NCBI RefSeq assembly: GCF_042429765.1
Contig: NZ_JBHLZU010000010.1
Coordinates: 372,001 to 436,000 of the forward strand
Source of the DNA: Allokutzneria oryzae
GTDB taxonomy: Bacteria; Actinomycetota; Actinomycetes; Mycobacteriales; Pseudonocardiaceae
Length of the DNA stretch: 64,000 bases
Direction of reading: 5' to 3'
A program made the position numbers and the translations under genes. How positions within the stretch are numbered: the first letter of the stretch is position 1; each line of letters starts with the position of its first letter. This document shows positions 42,701 through 51,387 of the stretch, piece by piece. The notes under the pieces were generated by a model. The model was not told where the DNA came from. It made no database searches and worked only from the letters and a program-made list of their open reading frames with translations.

Positions 42701-42769
42701 CCCCGGCCAGCCGCCCCGTCACTGGGCCCGCCCACCCCGTCACCCCAAGCCCACCGCACGCACCCCTCA

Positions 42770-42839
42770 TCTCGCGTTTTGTAGCCTTAATGCGAAATGG
42801 GAGCGCTCTCTTGCGCATTAAGCCTACAAAACGCGAAGA
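42770..42839. repeat. Dispersed palindromic repeat, copy D
   Basis: 70-bp element, the most symmetric copy: left TCTCGCGTTTTGTAG, centre GGGAGCGCTCTC, right CTACAAAACGCGAAGA, with TTAATGCG/GCGCATTAA inside the arms. It sits in the 330-bp gap between the MarR and PhoD genes, which has no other recognisable feature. Confidence 0.88.
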
Positions 42840-43030
42840 CCCTGACCACCTCGCCGGGAGAGGAGACGCCGAAGGCCGCGCGGCTGCGGTGGGTCGAGCT
42901 CGCCAGGCATGCGCTGGTGTTCGGCCGAGCGGGGGAGTGAGGCCGGGAACCCTTCCGGCTCAAGCGAAAGCTCGGCCGGATAAGGCCATGACCGTTGTTG
43001 GTCGTGAAGGCCGCTCATACTGTCCGCCGT

Positions 43031-44641
43031 GTGACCCGCAGCCCGTTCGACCAGGCCAACGCAGGTAACCCCACTCGGCGAAAGTTCCTGACAGCCACCG
43101 GAATGGCTGCGGGACTCGCGTTCACCGGTGCGCTACCCGGCATCGGGACCTCCAACGCCTCCACCGTCGAGGTGAACCGGCTCCGCGACTACCCCTTCGC
43201 GCTCGGCATCGCCTCCGGCGACCCGTTGCCCGATGCCGTGGTGATCTGGACCAGGCTCGCGCCCAAGCCGCTCGACCCGTTCGGCGGGATGAACGACCGT
43301 CCCGTCGCCGTGGTCTGGCAGGTGGCCGAGGACGACCGGTTCCGCCGGATCGTCCGCAGCGGCGTCGAGTTCGCCAGGCGCGAGTCCTCGCACAGCGTCC
43401 ACGTCGACGTTCGCGGACTGCGACCGTGGCGGCACTACTACTACCGCTTCATCGTGGGCGGGCACATCAGCCCCGTCGGCCGCACGCGCACGGCTCCCGC
43501 GCCCCGCCAGTCGGTGCCGGGCATGGCGTTCGCGTTCGCCTCGTGCCAGGCGTGGTGGGAGGGGTTCTACACCGCCTACCGCGACATGGCCCGCAAGGAA
43601 CACGACGTCGTCTTCCACCTCGGCGACTACATCTACGAGTACGGCGTCGGCGCGGACTCCGGTGTTCGCCAGCAACCGGTCCCGGTGGACTTCACCCGCG
43701 AGACCATGACGCTCGACGAGTACCGGGGCCGCTACGCGCTCTACAAGACCGACCCCGACCTGCAAGCCGCGCACGCCGTCGCGCCGTGGATCGTCACCGT
43801 CGACGACCACGAGGTCGAGAACAACTGGGCCGGGCCGATCTCGGAGAACAACGCGCCGCGCAACGAGTTCCTGGTCCGGATGGCCAACGCGTTCCGCGCC
43901 TGGTACGAGCACATGCCGGTGCGGATCGCCCAGGCTCCGAACGGGCCGGGCGTCCAGCTGTACCGCCGGTTCCAGTACGGCGACCTCATCCGGTTCAACC
44001 TGCTCGACACCCGCCAGTACCGCGACGACCAGGCAGCGGGCGACGGGATGAAGCCGCCCAACCCCGGCTCGCTCGACCCGAACCGGACAATTACCGGGGC
44101 GGCGCAGGAGAAGTGGCTGCTCGACGGCTTGGCGGAGAAGTCCGCGCGGTGGGAGGTGCTCGCGCACCAGACCGCCATCGCACAGCTCGACCTCCAGCGC
44201 GGCCAAGGGTTGCTGGTTCCGATGGACACCTGGGACGGCTACGACGCCTCGCGGAAGCGAATCCTCGGCGGCGCAAGGGAACGCGGCGTCCGCAACCTGG
44301 TCAGCATCGCGGGCGACCTGCACCGCAGCGTCGCCTCCGAGCTGCGACCGGACTACGCCGACGCGTCCTCTCCTGTGGTGGGAACGGAGTTCGTCGGCAC
44401 CTCGATCTCCTCCGGTCGCGACGGTATGGACCACGACGCGGACGGTCTCACCATCCTCGCGGAGAACCCGCACGTGAAGTTCCACAACTTCCAGCGCGGC
44501 TACGTCCGGTGCGAGGTCAACGCCACCCAGTGGGTCGCCGACTACCGCGTCGCGGACCGGGTGACGGTGCCCAACGGCACGGTGACCTCGCGCTCCCGGC
44601 TCGTCGTCGAGGACGGCAACCCGGCCATCCACGCCACCTGA
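43031..44641 (+). CDS. phoD: PhoD-type alkaline phosphatase (phosphodiesterase), Tat-exported
   Basis: 536 aa. Twin-arginine signal TRRKFLTATGMAAGLAFTGA. The PhoD N-terminal domain (FALGIASGDPLPDAVVIWTR) precedes the metallophosphatase core with FASCQAWW, VVFHLGDYIYEYG, VTVDDHEVENNW and VSIAGDLHRSV, which hold the metal ligands. These release phosphate from phosphodiesters and teichoic acids outside the cell, usually under phosphate limitation. No PHO box was identified by eye. Confidence 0.93.
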   Translation: MTRSPFDQANAGNPTRRKFLTATGMAAGLAFTGALPGIGTSNASTVEVNRLRDYPFALGIASGDPLPDAVVIWTRLAPKPLDPFGGMNDRPVAVVWQVAEDDRFRRIVRSGVEFARRESSHSVHVDVRGLRPWRHYYYRFIVGGHISPVGRTRTAPAPRQSVPGMAFAFASCQAWWEGFYTAYRDMARKEHDVVFHLGDYIYEYGVGADSGVRQQPVPVDFTRETMTLDEYRGRYALYKTDPDLQAAHAVAPWIVTVDDHEVENNWAGPISENNAPRNEFLVRMANAFRAWYEHMPVRIAQAPNGPGVQLYRRFQYGDLIRFNLLDTRQYRDDQAAGDGMKPPNPGSLDPNRTITGAAQEKWLLDGLAEKSARWEVLAHQTAIAQLDLQRGQGLLVPMDTWDGYDASRKRILGGARERGVRNLVSIAGDLHRSVASELRPDYADASSPVVGTEFVGTSISSGRDGMDHDADGLTILAENPHVKFHNFQRGYVRCEVNATQWVADYRVADRVTVPNGTVTSRSRLVVEDGNPAIHAT

Positions 44642-44660
44642 ACCCCGGAGAGGACAGTCC

Positions 44661-45491
44661 ATGCAGCGCAGAGTTCTCGCCGTGACCGCCGCGGCGGTGA
44701 TGTTCGGTTCAGCGGCGGCGCCGGCCAGTTTCGTCGCCCTGACCGTGAACCCGGAGCGCGTGCAGGTTGTCGGCATGCCCTGCCTGCCGAGTTCGGTGAA
44801 GGTCGGCCTGACCAACACCGGCACCGCGGACCGCTACGTCGACCTGGAGATCGGCGCACAGGCGCCGGTGACCCCGGACCGCAGGATCATCTCCACGTGG
44901 CTGCCCGCGTGGGACCCCGACCACACGGTGAGCACGGCGATCGGGATCACCGTTCCGCGCAACGCTAAACCCGGCGACTACGAGCTGAACCTGAGCGTCG
45001 ACCGGACACGGCGCACCGTGCCGGTGAAGGTGCTTCCGTTGCCGTCCAAGGGAGAAGGCGACAACCTCGCGGTCGGAGAACAGGCCAGATCCTCGTCTAC
45101 GCACGGCAGCTTCCGCACCTGTGGCGCTGTCGATGGCGACGCGAACCCGGAGAACTGGTCCACCAGCACCGGGTGGAACGACGCCACCCGTGGGGCTTTC
45201 CCCGACGACTACACGGTAACCCTGGTCGCGCCGACGACAATCGGCAGAGTGGAGCTCCAGACGCTCGACTCCGCGAAGTATCCCGCCGCGCAGAACGGTT
45301 TGCGTGACTGGGACGTGCAGGTGCGGAGTGCTGGCTCCTGGGCGACCGTCAGCCAGGTGCGCGGCAACGTCCTCGGCAGGGTGAAGTCCACATTCCCCGC
45401 TGTGACAGCGGACGCGGTGCGGATCGTGGCGTTGGACTCCAATGACCACGCCTACTCGCGGATCGTGGAGCTGGAGGTCTACTCGCGCTGA
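44661..45491 (+). CDS. Secreted protein with a discoidin (F5/8 type C)-like domain
   Basis: 276 aa with a Sec signal (VLAVTAAAVMFGSAAAPAS), a beta-sandwich of ~100 residues (VKVGLTNTGTADRYVDLEIG), and a C-terminal F5/8C-type domain (ARSSSTHGSFRTCGAVDGDA, WSTSTGW, VRIVALDSNDHAYSRIVELE). The latter binds carbohydrate or surfaces. It starts 19 bp after phoD, so both are probably co-expressed and act at the cell envelope. Confidence 0.8.
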   Translation: MQRRVLAVTAAAVMFGSAAAPASFVALTVNPERVQVVGMPCLPSSVKVGLTNTGTADRYVDLEIGAQAPVTPDRRIISTWLPAWDPDHTVSTAIGITVPRNAKPGDYELNLSVDRTRRTVPVKVLPLPSKGEGDNLAVGEQARSSSTHGSFRTCGAVDGDANPENWSTSTGWNDATRGAFPDDYTVTLVAPTTIGRVELQTLDSAKYPAAQNGLRDWDVQVRSAGSWATVSQVRGNVLGRVKSTFPAVTADAVRIVALDSNDHAYSRIVELEVYSR

Positions 45492-45678
45492 GCGCCGAAC
45501 ACGGCCAGCAGACGCTTCCAGAGCACGTCACTGAGGGCTTGCGCATCAGCGTCAGGACGCAGTTCTCCTTGTGCGACAAAGGTCTTCACCGCGTCGCGCA
45601 ACCTCCTCCCGCTCGTGGAGTTCGATGGACTCCCGGAACAGCGCTTCCTTCGAACCGAACGCCAGCGCCTCCGGGCCC
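45479..45678 (-). pseudogene. TetR regulator remnant
   Basis: One frame reads FGSKEALFRESIELHERE, the end of a TetR HTH. After a shift near 45605 another frame reads LRDAVKTFVAQGELRPDADA and LSDVLWKRLLAVFGA, a typical TetR C-terminus, to a stop at 45479. The front of the HTH and most of the ligand domain are missing. It overlaps the end of the discoidin-protein gene by 13 bp. Confidence 0.55.
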
Positions 45679-45812
45679 AGCCAGCCCGCGCCGAGACGGG
45701 TTCGGGAACGTCCTGGAGGGCAAGGGGTGGCGGTGCCTCCGCTCGACTGTTCTGTGTCGATCGACCAAGCACCAGCGCGGCCGGGCGGAGGCGGTCAACG
45801 ACGCTGGGGTTC

Positions 45813-46946
45813 TCAGTAGTGCCTGGCCACCACGCCGATCAGGTCGTGCAGCGCCTGCCGCACCCGCTGGTCGAGCGTCATCGATGCCAGCGTCCGCCTG
45901 GCTGCGCGGACCCGCTCGCGCAGCATCGCGCGGACCTCCTCCAGAGCGCCGGAGGATTCGATGATCCTCCGAGCTTCGTCCACATCGGACTCGCTCAGGC
46001 CGGGGTCGCCCGCCAGCTCCAGCAACCTGTCGGTGGACGCCCGCGTCGCGCGCGCCAGCGTCGCGGCGATCAGCGTGGTCCGCTTGCCCTGGCGGATGTC
46101 CTCGCCGACCGGCTTGCCGACCTCCGCCGCGCTGCCGAAGACGCCGAGGACGTCGTCGTGCATCTGGAACGCCTCGCCCAGTGCGGCGCCGAACTCCTCG
46201 AACGCCCGGATGGTGTCCTGGCCGACGCCGCCCGCGATGGCGCCGAGCCGCAGTGGGTGGCTGATCGAGTAGTTGCCCGACTTCAGCCGGGCCAGCCGCA
46301 GCGCCGCGCTCATCGACGAGTCGCCGGAGTGCCCGGAGACAATGTCGAGGTACTGGCCGGAAATGAGCTCCAGCCGCATGTCGTCGTAAGCGAGACGGAA
46401 CCGTTCCCGACGATCTTCCGGAAGCGGGTTCGCGTTGACGACGCGGTCCGCCCAGACCATCAGCGCGTCACCGAGAAGGATTCCGGCGGAAAGGCCGAAA
46501 TGATCAGCGTCACCATCCCACGCGCGTTCCCGGTGCAGGGTCGCGAGCTGCTTGTGCGCGGTCGGAACACCGCGTCGGGTGTCCGCGCGGTCCATCAGGT
46601 CATCATGCACGAGCGCGAACACATGGAACAGCTCGATCGCGACCGCCAGCTCGATCACTCCGTCGCTGTCCGGCTCGCCACCGGCGCGGAAGCCCCAGTA
46701 GAACAACTGCGGCCGGATGCGCTTGCCGCCCGCCTCGGTCAACCGTGCCGCGGCAGTGACCAGGTCGGTCGTCTCGCGCGCGCTCTGACCGGTTACCTGC
46801 CGGAACTGGTCCATCGACGCCGCGAGCGCCGCGTCGATGCGGGCCACGAGCGATCGGCTCGAAGCCGCGTGCCCCGACCGGTCCGATCCCCGTGCGGGGG
46901 TGTGCGGAGGAGCCAACTTCGCGAAGGGAACGCTTTCGGCGGTCAT
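45813..46946 (-). CDS. Polyprenyl diphosphate synthase (GGPP/FPP synthase-like)
   Basis: 377 aa. First Asp-rich motif HDDLMDRADTRRG (DDxxD), second MHDDVLGVFGSAAEVGKPVG (DDxxx, common in actinobacterial GGPP synthases), plus GGKRIRPQ. It condenses isopentenyl diphosphate onto an allylic primer using Mg2+. No terpene cyclase, phytoene synthase or carotenoid gene is adjacent, so the product probably serves general isoprenoid or a cluster elsewhere. Confidence 0.92.
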   Translation of the reverse strand: MTAESVPFAKLAPPHTPARGSDRSGHAASSRSLVARIDAALAASMDQFRQVTGQSARETTDLVTAAARLTEAGGKRIRPQLFYWGFRAGGEPDSDGVIELAVAIELFHVFALVHDDLMDRADTRRGVPTAHKQLATLHRERAWDGDADHFGLSAGILLGDALMVWADRVVNANPLPEDRRERFRLAYDDMRLELISGQYLDIVSGHSGDSSMSAALRLARLKSGNYSISHPLRLGAIAGGVGQDTIRAFEEFGAALGEAFQMHDDVLGVFGSAAEVGKPVGEDIRQGKRTTLIAATLARATRASTDRLLELAGDPGLSESDVDEARRIIESSGALEEVRAMLRERVRAARRTLASMTLDQRVRQALHDLIGVVARHY

Positions 46947-47503
46947 CGTGATTCCTTCCGGCTCGACAATCTGCGAGGAAACGCTTCGCCCCCTGCCGGA
47001 TCGAGTTGCGGGAACCCCTTCCTGTGATGGCCCTGTTCATTCTGTGAAGGCTCACCCCTGCGCCGTGTCTACCATGTGCCAGGGTCTGCGTCGATCGTCG
47101 GCATCGGTGACGAAATCTTGCCTCTCCGGTGATCCGGTCCTCCAAGGCAAATATGAACCCGCATCGGGTACCTGCGCCCCCTGCTCGATGCCGTATTTCC
47201 TCAACCGCCGAGCGGGTGTACTTCGGTCTCCAGCGGTGTTGTCCCGGCCATGGTCGGTTCTTGCGGTCCGCGGCAGTCGTCGTGTTACTGTCGTGCCGTG
47301 CCCCGGATGGGCCTACGCATGGAGGTAGCGGCTTTCTGAGCCACTAAGAGACCGGCAGGAGTCCGTTCTCTCGCACATGGCATCCCTTGTCCTGGGGTCA
47401 TGACGTCGTTCTTCAACGCGTAGCCAGCATGCGGGGTTTTCTCGTGCCGTCTCCTGGTGGTTCTCCGTCCTCCGATCCCGTGGATCGACAAGGAAAGGAC
47501 CAC
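46947..47503. other. 557-bp intergenic region without a recognised gene
   Basis: Upstream DNA of the polyprenyl synthase (minus) and the nitroreductase-hemerythrin gene (plus). It is somewhat less GC-rich than its flanks and has no open frame with gene-like composition. It presumably holds two divergent promoters. I see no clear operator or RNA structure. Confidence 0.5.
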
Positions 47504-48427
47504 ATGACCGATACGTACGACGACTTCGACTTCGCCGACTTCCAGCGGCAGGTCATCACCGAGTTCCGCGCCAGCGGTGGCAAGGTCGGCGGGATGTTCG
47601 AGGGCGCGACCCTCGCGCTGCTGACCACCACCGGAGCCAGGACCGGACTGCCCCGCACGAGCCCGTTGGGCTATCTGGAAATCGACGGGCAGCACGTGGT
47701 GATCGCATCCGCGATGGGTGCGCCAACGCATCCGGCCTGGTACCACAACATCCGCTCGAACCCGGTGGTCACGGTGGAGACCGGCACCGAGACCTACGAG
47801 GCGATCGCGGGCATCCCGACAGGTGACGAGCGGGACCAGCTTTTCGCCAAGGTGGTTGAGCAAGCGCCGGGATACAGGGAGTACCAACAGAAAACGACCC
47901 GCGTGATCCCGGTGGTCACGCTGCACCGCGTCGAGCCGACCCCGGGGGCCGACCGCGTCAGGGGGCTCGGCGACTTCGTGGTGGAAGTCCACGACTGGCT
48001 GCGCAAGGAACTCGTCGAGCTGCGCCGCGAGGTGGACGAGATCATCGACGGGCGCGCGGACTCCGTAACCGTCGACCGCTCACCTTCCGACCTCGCCAGG
48101 CAGATGCGCTCGCACTGCCTGGAGTTCTGTGGCGCGTTGACGAAACACCACACGGGGGAGGACTATGGCGCGTTTCCGATGCTGGCGCAACGGTTTCCCG
48201 CCCTGGCCCCAGCGCTGACGAAGCTCGGTGAGGACCACGAGGTCGTGGCGCGGCTCCAGGCGGAGATCCGCCAACTCGTTGACGACTACACGCCGGGCGA
48301 GAGCGATCCGGTCCGGCTGCGCGGGGACCTCGAACGCCTGGCAACGGAGTTGGAGGATCACTTCGCCTACGAGGAGAAGACGATCGTCACCGCCCTCAAC
48401 GCAATGGGGCCGGCGCCTCAGGGGTAG
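47504..48427 (+). CDS. Fusion of an F420-dependent nitroreductase-like domain with a hemerythrin domain
   Basis: 307 aa from ATG 47504 (AAGGAAAGG upstream). Residues ~1-140 match the Ddn/deazaflavin-dependent nitroreductase family (LALLTTTGARTGLPRTSPLG, AWYHNIRSNPVVTVETG). Residues ~155-300 form a hemerythrin HHE domain with iron-ligand candidates in EVHDWLRKEL, HCLEFCGALTKHHTGEDYGA, LGEDHEVVARL and LEDHFAYEE. It may couple F420H2-dependent reduction to O2 or NO sensing by a di-iron site. That link is an inference. Confidence 0.85.
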   Translation: MTDTYDDFDFADFQRQVITEFRASGGKVGGMFEGATLALLTTTGARTGLPRTSPLGYLEIDGQHVVIASAMGAPTHPAWYHNIRSNPVVTVETGTETYEAIAGIPTGDERDQLFAKVVEQAPGYREYQQKTTRVIPVVTLHRVEPTPGADRVRGLGDFVVEVHDWLRKELVELRREVDEIIDGRADSVTVDRSPSDLARQMRSHCLEFCGALTKHHTGEDYGAFPMLAQRFPALAPALTKLGEDHEVVARLQAEIRQLVDDYTPGESDPVRLRGDLERLATELEDHFAYEEKTIVTALNAMGPAPQG

Positions 48428-48498
48428 GGCTGGCCCCATCGCGAGACGGGGCGGTACATGACGCCGGCGGGGGCGCGCAGCCCGGCACCGTGAGAACC

Positions 48499-48833
48499 AT
48501 GTTCAGTCGAGTAGCCGCAGTTGTCGCAGCCTTGATGCTGACGATCGCAACCACCACTGCGAGCCAAACTGGTCGCGCTCCCGATCGAGAACAGTGACCT
48601 ACGGACACCCCGATGCCATTGCTACGGCCACAGTGGACGGTCTCCGTGCGACTCGGGAGATCCCACGACAGCAAGGAAAAACGCTCGACGACGAAGTGCT
48701 GGTCAGTAGCTTCTCCCAGGGAGACCCGGCGACGACGACGGTGGGTCGCGCGCTCCACGAGGGCGCGGCCCCCTACTTCAAGCCGACGCCTGCCAGTGCG
48801 CAGGGCGCTTCCCCGGGTGCTGAGTCCCCCTAG
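48499..48833 (+). pseudogene. Broken secreted alpha/beta hydrolase (lipase-like) remnant
   Basis: ATG 48499 starts a signal peptide, MFSRVAAVVAALMLTIATTT, that stops after 32 codons at 48597. A second frame from GTG 48594 reads TYGHPDAIATATVDGLRATR and VLVSSFSQGDPATTTVGRAL, resembling the nucleophile-elbow region (GFSQGG) of actinobacterial secreted lipases, then ends at 48833 with a Ser/Ala-rich tail. The middle and the C-terminal half are gone. The surrounding 796-bp gap (48428-49223) otherwise holds only repeat copy E and a small palindrome. Confidence 0.45.
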
Positions 48834-48915
48834 CGCTGTCCTGCACGTCACCCCGATGCCCCGAGGGGGCGCGCCGCCCCCGTGCCCCCGTGGGCTGGCT
48901 GGCGTGGTCGGGGTC

Positions 48916-48983
48916 TTCGCGTTTTGTCACCTTGATGCGCGAAAGAGCGCTCTCATTTCGCGTTAAGCCTACATAACGCGAAA
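48916..48983. repeat. Dispersed palindromic repeat, copy E
   Basis: 68-bp element, inverted relative to copies B-D: left TTCGCGTTTTGTCACCTTGA, centre AAGAGCGCTCTCA, right TACATAACGCGAAA, then TGAGGGGTG. The right arm has TACATAAC where the left has GTTTTGTC. Confidence 0.85.
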
Positions 48984-49182
48984 TGAGGGGTGCGCGGGTG
49001 AGGGTGCCAGGGGGTGATGAGGCTGTGGCGCGATCTCCCCGCTCAGGCCGACCGCGCCGATCCTGGTGAGCGGGTACCAAGTGCCCGCCGAGCAGCTGAC
49101 TGTCCCTTCGGCGTCGCACGAAAGCCCCTCCTGTTCCTGAATGGTGGACAACCTGAGATGCCCCTGTGTGGTCTTAACAAGT

Positions 49183-49200
49183 AGTTCGGACAACCGAACT
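49183..49200. promoter_or_regulatory. Short palindrome upstream of a secreted-protein gene
   Basis: AGTTCGG (49183-49189) and CCGAACT (49194-49200) around ACAA, flanked by CAA and TTG that extend the symmetry. It lies 23 bp before ATG 49224. A regulator site is likely, but the regulator is not identified. Confidence 0.5.
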
Positions 49201-49223
49201 CGTTGTGCTCCGGGGGAGAAGGC

Positions 49224-49718
49224 ATGAAGACGCGTTTCGTTGGTGCTGCGCTTGTCGCGGCTGTGGCTGTCGGATGCATGACCGGTGTCGCTCAGGCGTC
49301 CGAACGCAACATCCTCGGTCCGACCGGCTACAAGGGAATCGAGCTCGGCGCGAGCGAGGCACAGGCCGTCGCGACCGGCCTGCTCGTGGACGGTGAGGGC
49401 GGCGAGTTCTGCCGCAGGTACTACTTCGCGCCGACCGAGGGCACCATGCCGAGGGCCAGCGGAGTGTTCATCTCCGGTAGTCGGGGCGTCACGCTCATCG
49501 GCGGCACCTCCAGGATGCGGACGAACGAGGGAGTCGGCCGCGGCTCGAAGCTGGCCGACGCCAAGCGCGTGTACCCGGACCTGACCAGGGACCCGGAAGC
49601 CGACTGGCTTTACACCTCGCCCGTTCCTGGAAACAAGGACGCGAAGTACAAGTTCGTGGTGCTCAACGACATCGTCGATGACTTCAGCCTGGAGTCCAAC
49701 GACCGCGGCGGCTGCTAA
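49224..49718 (+). CDS. Secreted protein of unknown function
   Basis: 164 aa from ATG 49224 with a Sec signal (FVGAALVAAVAVGCMTGVAQA). The Cys in this stretch is not a convincing lipobox. The mature part carries GPTGYKGIELGASEAQAVAT, EGGEFCRRYYF and a C-terminal GGC, with two Cys that may pair. The arrangement is reminiscent of small exported proteins with a 'GI.lG.s..qa.atG' start. Function unknown. Confidence 0.7.
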   Translation: MKTRFVGAALVAAVAVGCMTGVAQASERNILGPTGYKGIELGASEAQAVATGLLVDGEGGEFCRRYYFAPTEGTMPRASGVFISGSRGVTLIGGTSRMRTNEGVGRGSKLADAKRVYPDLTRDPEADWLYTSPVPGNKDAKYKFVVLNDIVDDFSLESNDRGGC

Positions 49719-49764
49719 CTCCGCGGCCCGTCGCCATTTTTCACGTGTTCATCAGGAGAAACGA

Positions 49765-50625
49765 ATGAACAAGCGTCTCGCCCTGTGCGCTGCCGCCGCG
49801 ACGTCGATCGCGTTGGTCATGGGCGCCCCCGCCGCGATGGCCACTTCACGCGCGGCACTGCCGGAGGTCTCCGCCGACGCTGTCGGCCAGGTCGCGTTCC
49901 CCGGCGCGCTCAAGGTCCGGATCGCCAAGGCGCAGAAGTACGCCGAGAGCCGTCCCGGACTCACCGGTATCGTCGTCCGGGACCGCCTCACCGGCGCGGT
50001 CTGGCGCAACAACGCGGCGGGCACCCACGCGTGGGCGTGTTCGACGCCGAAACTGGCGATGGTCGTGGATCTGTTGCTGCGCAACGACTCCGGTGCGGTG
50101 AAGCTGACGGCTGAGGACCGCGAGCTGATGCACAAGATGCTCAACTCCAGCGACGACGACGCGGCCCACACGCTGTGGAACCGCTACGGCGGCGAGGCCG
50201 AGTTCGCCAAGCGCTTCCCGTCCTACGGCATGACGGACATGAAGTTCACCGACCAGCACAAGCACCACTGGGGCTGGATCCTCACCACGCCGAACGACCT
50301 GGACCGCCTGATCAACTACGTGCTGGAGAAACTGCCGGCCAAGCACCGCGAGTACATCGTCAAGGAGATGAGCGCGGTGGACGCCAACCAGCAGTGGGGC
50401 GTGTGGGGCGCGGGCGCGAAGGCCAAGCCGGGCAACAAGAACGGCTGGTCCGACGACAACGACGACGGCTCCTGGATCATGAACTCGGTCGGGTTCGTCG
50501 GCCCGCACCAGCGCTACACCGTGGCGATCATGAGCAACACCAAGGTGATCAAGGATGGCTACGACGTGGGCAAGGAAACCACGACGAAGATCAGCGAGAT
50601 CCTGTTCAGCGGCTACTTCGGCTGA
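49765..50625 (+). CDS. Secreted serine hydrolase, class A beta-lactamase-like
   Basis: 286 aa from ATG 49765 (AGGAG upstream). Sec signal LALCAAAATSIALVMGAPAA. The SxxK motif is S93-T-P-K96 (ACSTPKLAM). The SDN position reads S129-D-D (NSSDDDAAH), and a KTG-like segment is not obvious (NKNGWSDDNDDGS). Such proteins in actinomycetes are often not true beta-lactamases. Follows the small secreted protein gene by 46 bp and is followed by a strong hairpin. Confidence 0.8.
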   Translation: MNKRLALCAAAATSIALVMGAPAAMATSRAALPEVSADAVGQVAFPGALKVRIAKAQKYAESRPGLTGIVVRDRLTGAVWRNNAAGTHAWACSTPKLAMVVDLLLRNDSGAVKLTAEDRELMHKMLNSSDDDAAHTLWNRYGGEAEFAKRFPSYGMTDMKFTDQHKHHWGWILTTPNDLDRLINYVLEKLPAKHREYIVKEMSAVDANQQWGVWGAGAKAKPGNKNGWSDDNDDGSWIMNSVGFVGPHQRYTVAIMSNTKVIKDGYDVGKETTTKISEILFSGYFG

Positions 50626-50639
50626 CCAAGGGCCTCAGG

Positions 50640-50675
50640 AACCCGGTGGTCGACATTCCTGTCGACCACCGGGTT
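50640..50675. terminator. 15-bp perfect hairpin terminator
   Basis: AACCCGGTGGTCGAC (50640-50654), 6-nt loop, exact complement (50661-50675), directly after the serine hydrolase stop and 8 bp beyond the former end of the convergent methyltransferase gene. Probably bidirectional. No long T run. Confidence 0.75.
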
Positions 50676-50682
50676 GCGTCTG

Positions 50683-51330
50683 TCAGGGGCGCCGGACGAG
50701 CAAGGAACAGCGCTGACTGGCGTGCTCGACACCGGGATGCGGACCGCGGTCGAGCCGCGCGACGACCTCCAGGCCGACCGAGCCCAGCGCCTGGATCTCC
50801 GCGACGGGGGCGAGGAACCGGAAGGTCAGGTCCACGTCGTGGCCCCATCAGTCGCTCAGCACCTTCTCGCCGCCCATCGGGACGTCGGCGTCACTGATGT
50901 GGAACGAGACCAGCGCGTGCCCGCCAGGCCGAAGCACGCGGGCGAACTCCGCGTAGGCGGCGGCGCGTTGTGCGGTGCCGAGATGGATGACCGCGTACAC
51001 GCACACCAACCCGGCCAACGTCCGCGATCGCACGGGTAGCGCCGTCATGTCGGCCGCGCAGAACGGGAGCGACGTGCCCCGCTTCGCGACGTCGCACATC
51101 CCGGGCGACAGGTCCATGCCAACCACTCGGACCCCACCGGCTGAGAGGTAAGCGGCCACGTGCCCAGGACCGCATCCGACATCGGCGACAACCCCGCCGC
51201 TCGTGAGCTCAGCGAAGGCGTCCAGCATCGCCCGGTCCAGCGGCTTGTGCCGCAACTCGTCGCCGAGCGCAGCGGCATAGTGGTCGGCCACCAAGTCGTA
51301 ACTCCGACGCGTCCGCGTCACCTCACCCAT
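50683..51330 (-). pseudogene. SAM-dependent methyltransferase interrupted by one in-frame TGA
   Basis: ATG 51330 opens a class I methyltransferase: YDLVADHYAAAL, VADVGCGPGHVAAYL (SAM loop), VVGMDLSPGM, FCAADMTALPV and EFARVLRPGGHALVSFH. After GGEKVLSD a TGA (50850-50848) stops the frame at 160 aa. The same frame then continues intact as WGHDVDLTFRFLAPVAEIQA, RLDRGPHPGVEHASQRCSLL to TGA 50683. From memory, relatives have D-W-W-G-H here, so TGG to TGA is the likely change. The short product may still fold partly. Confidence 0.75.
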
Positions 51331-51387
51331 AGCCGACCAACCTATGAGCCCCTCACAACAGGACTTCTTCGTCCCGTTGCCGCCCCA

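Noticed and set aside
41145..42839. Palindromic repeats C and D as plain transcription terminators
   Set aside because: Their conserved sequence, conserved asymmetric flanks and dispersion to five sites show a repeat family. They may still end transcripts, but terminator alone does not explain the sequence identity.
50848..50850. TGA inside the methyltransferase frame as a selenocysteine codon
   Set aside because: The expected residue here is Trp, no SECIS-like hairpin is evident and the enzyme family has no selenoprotein members. A nonsense change is simpler.
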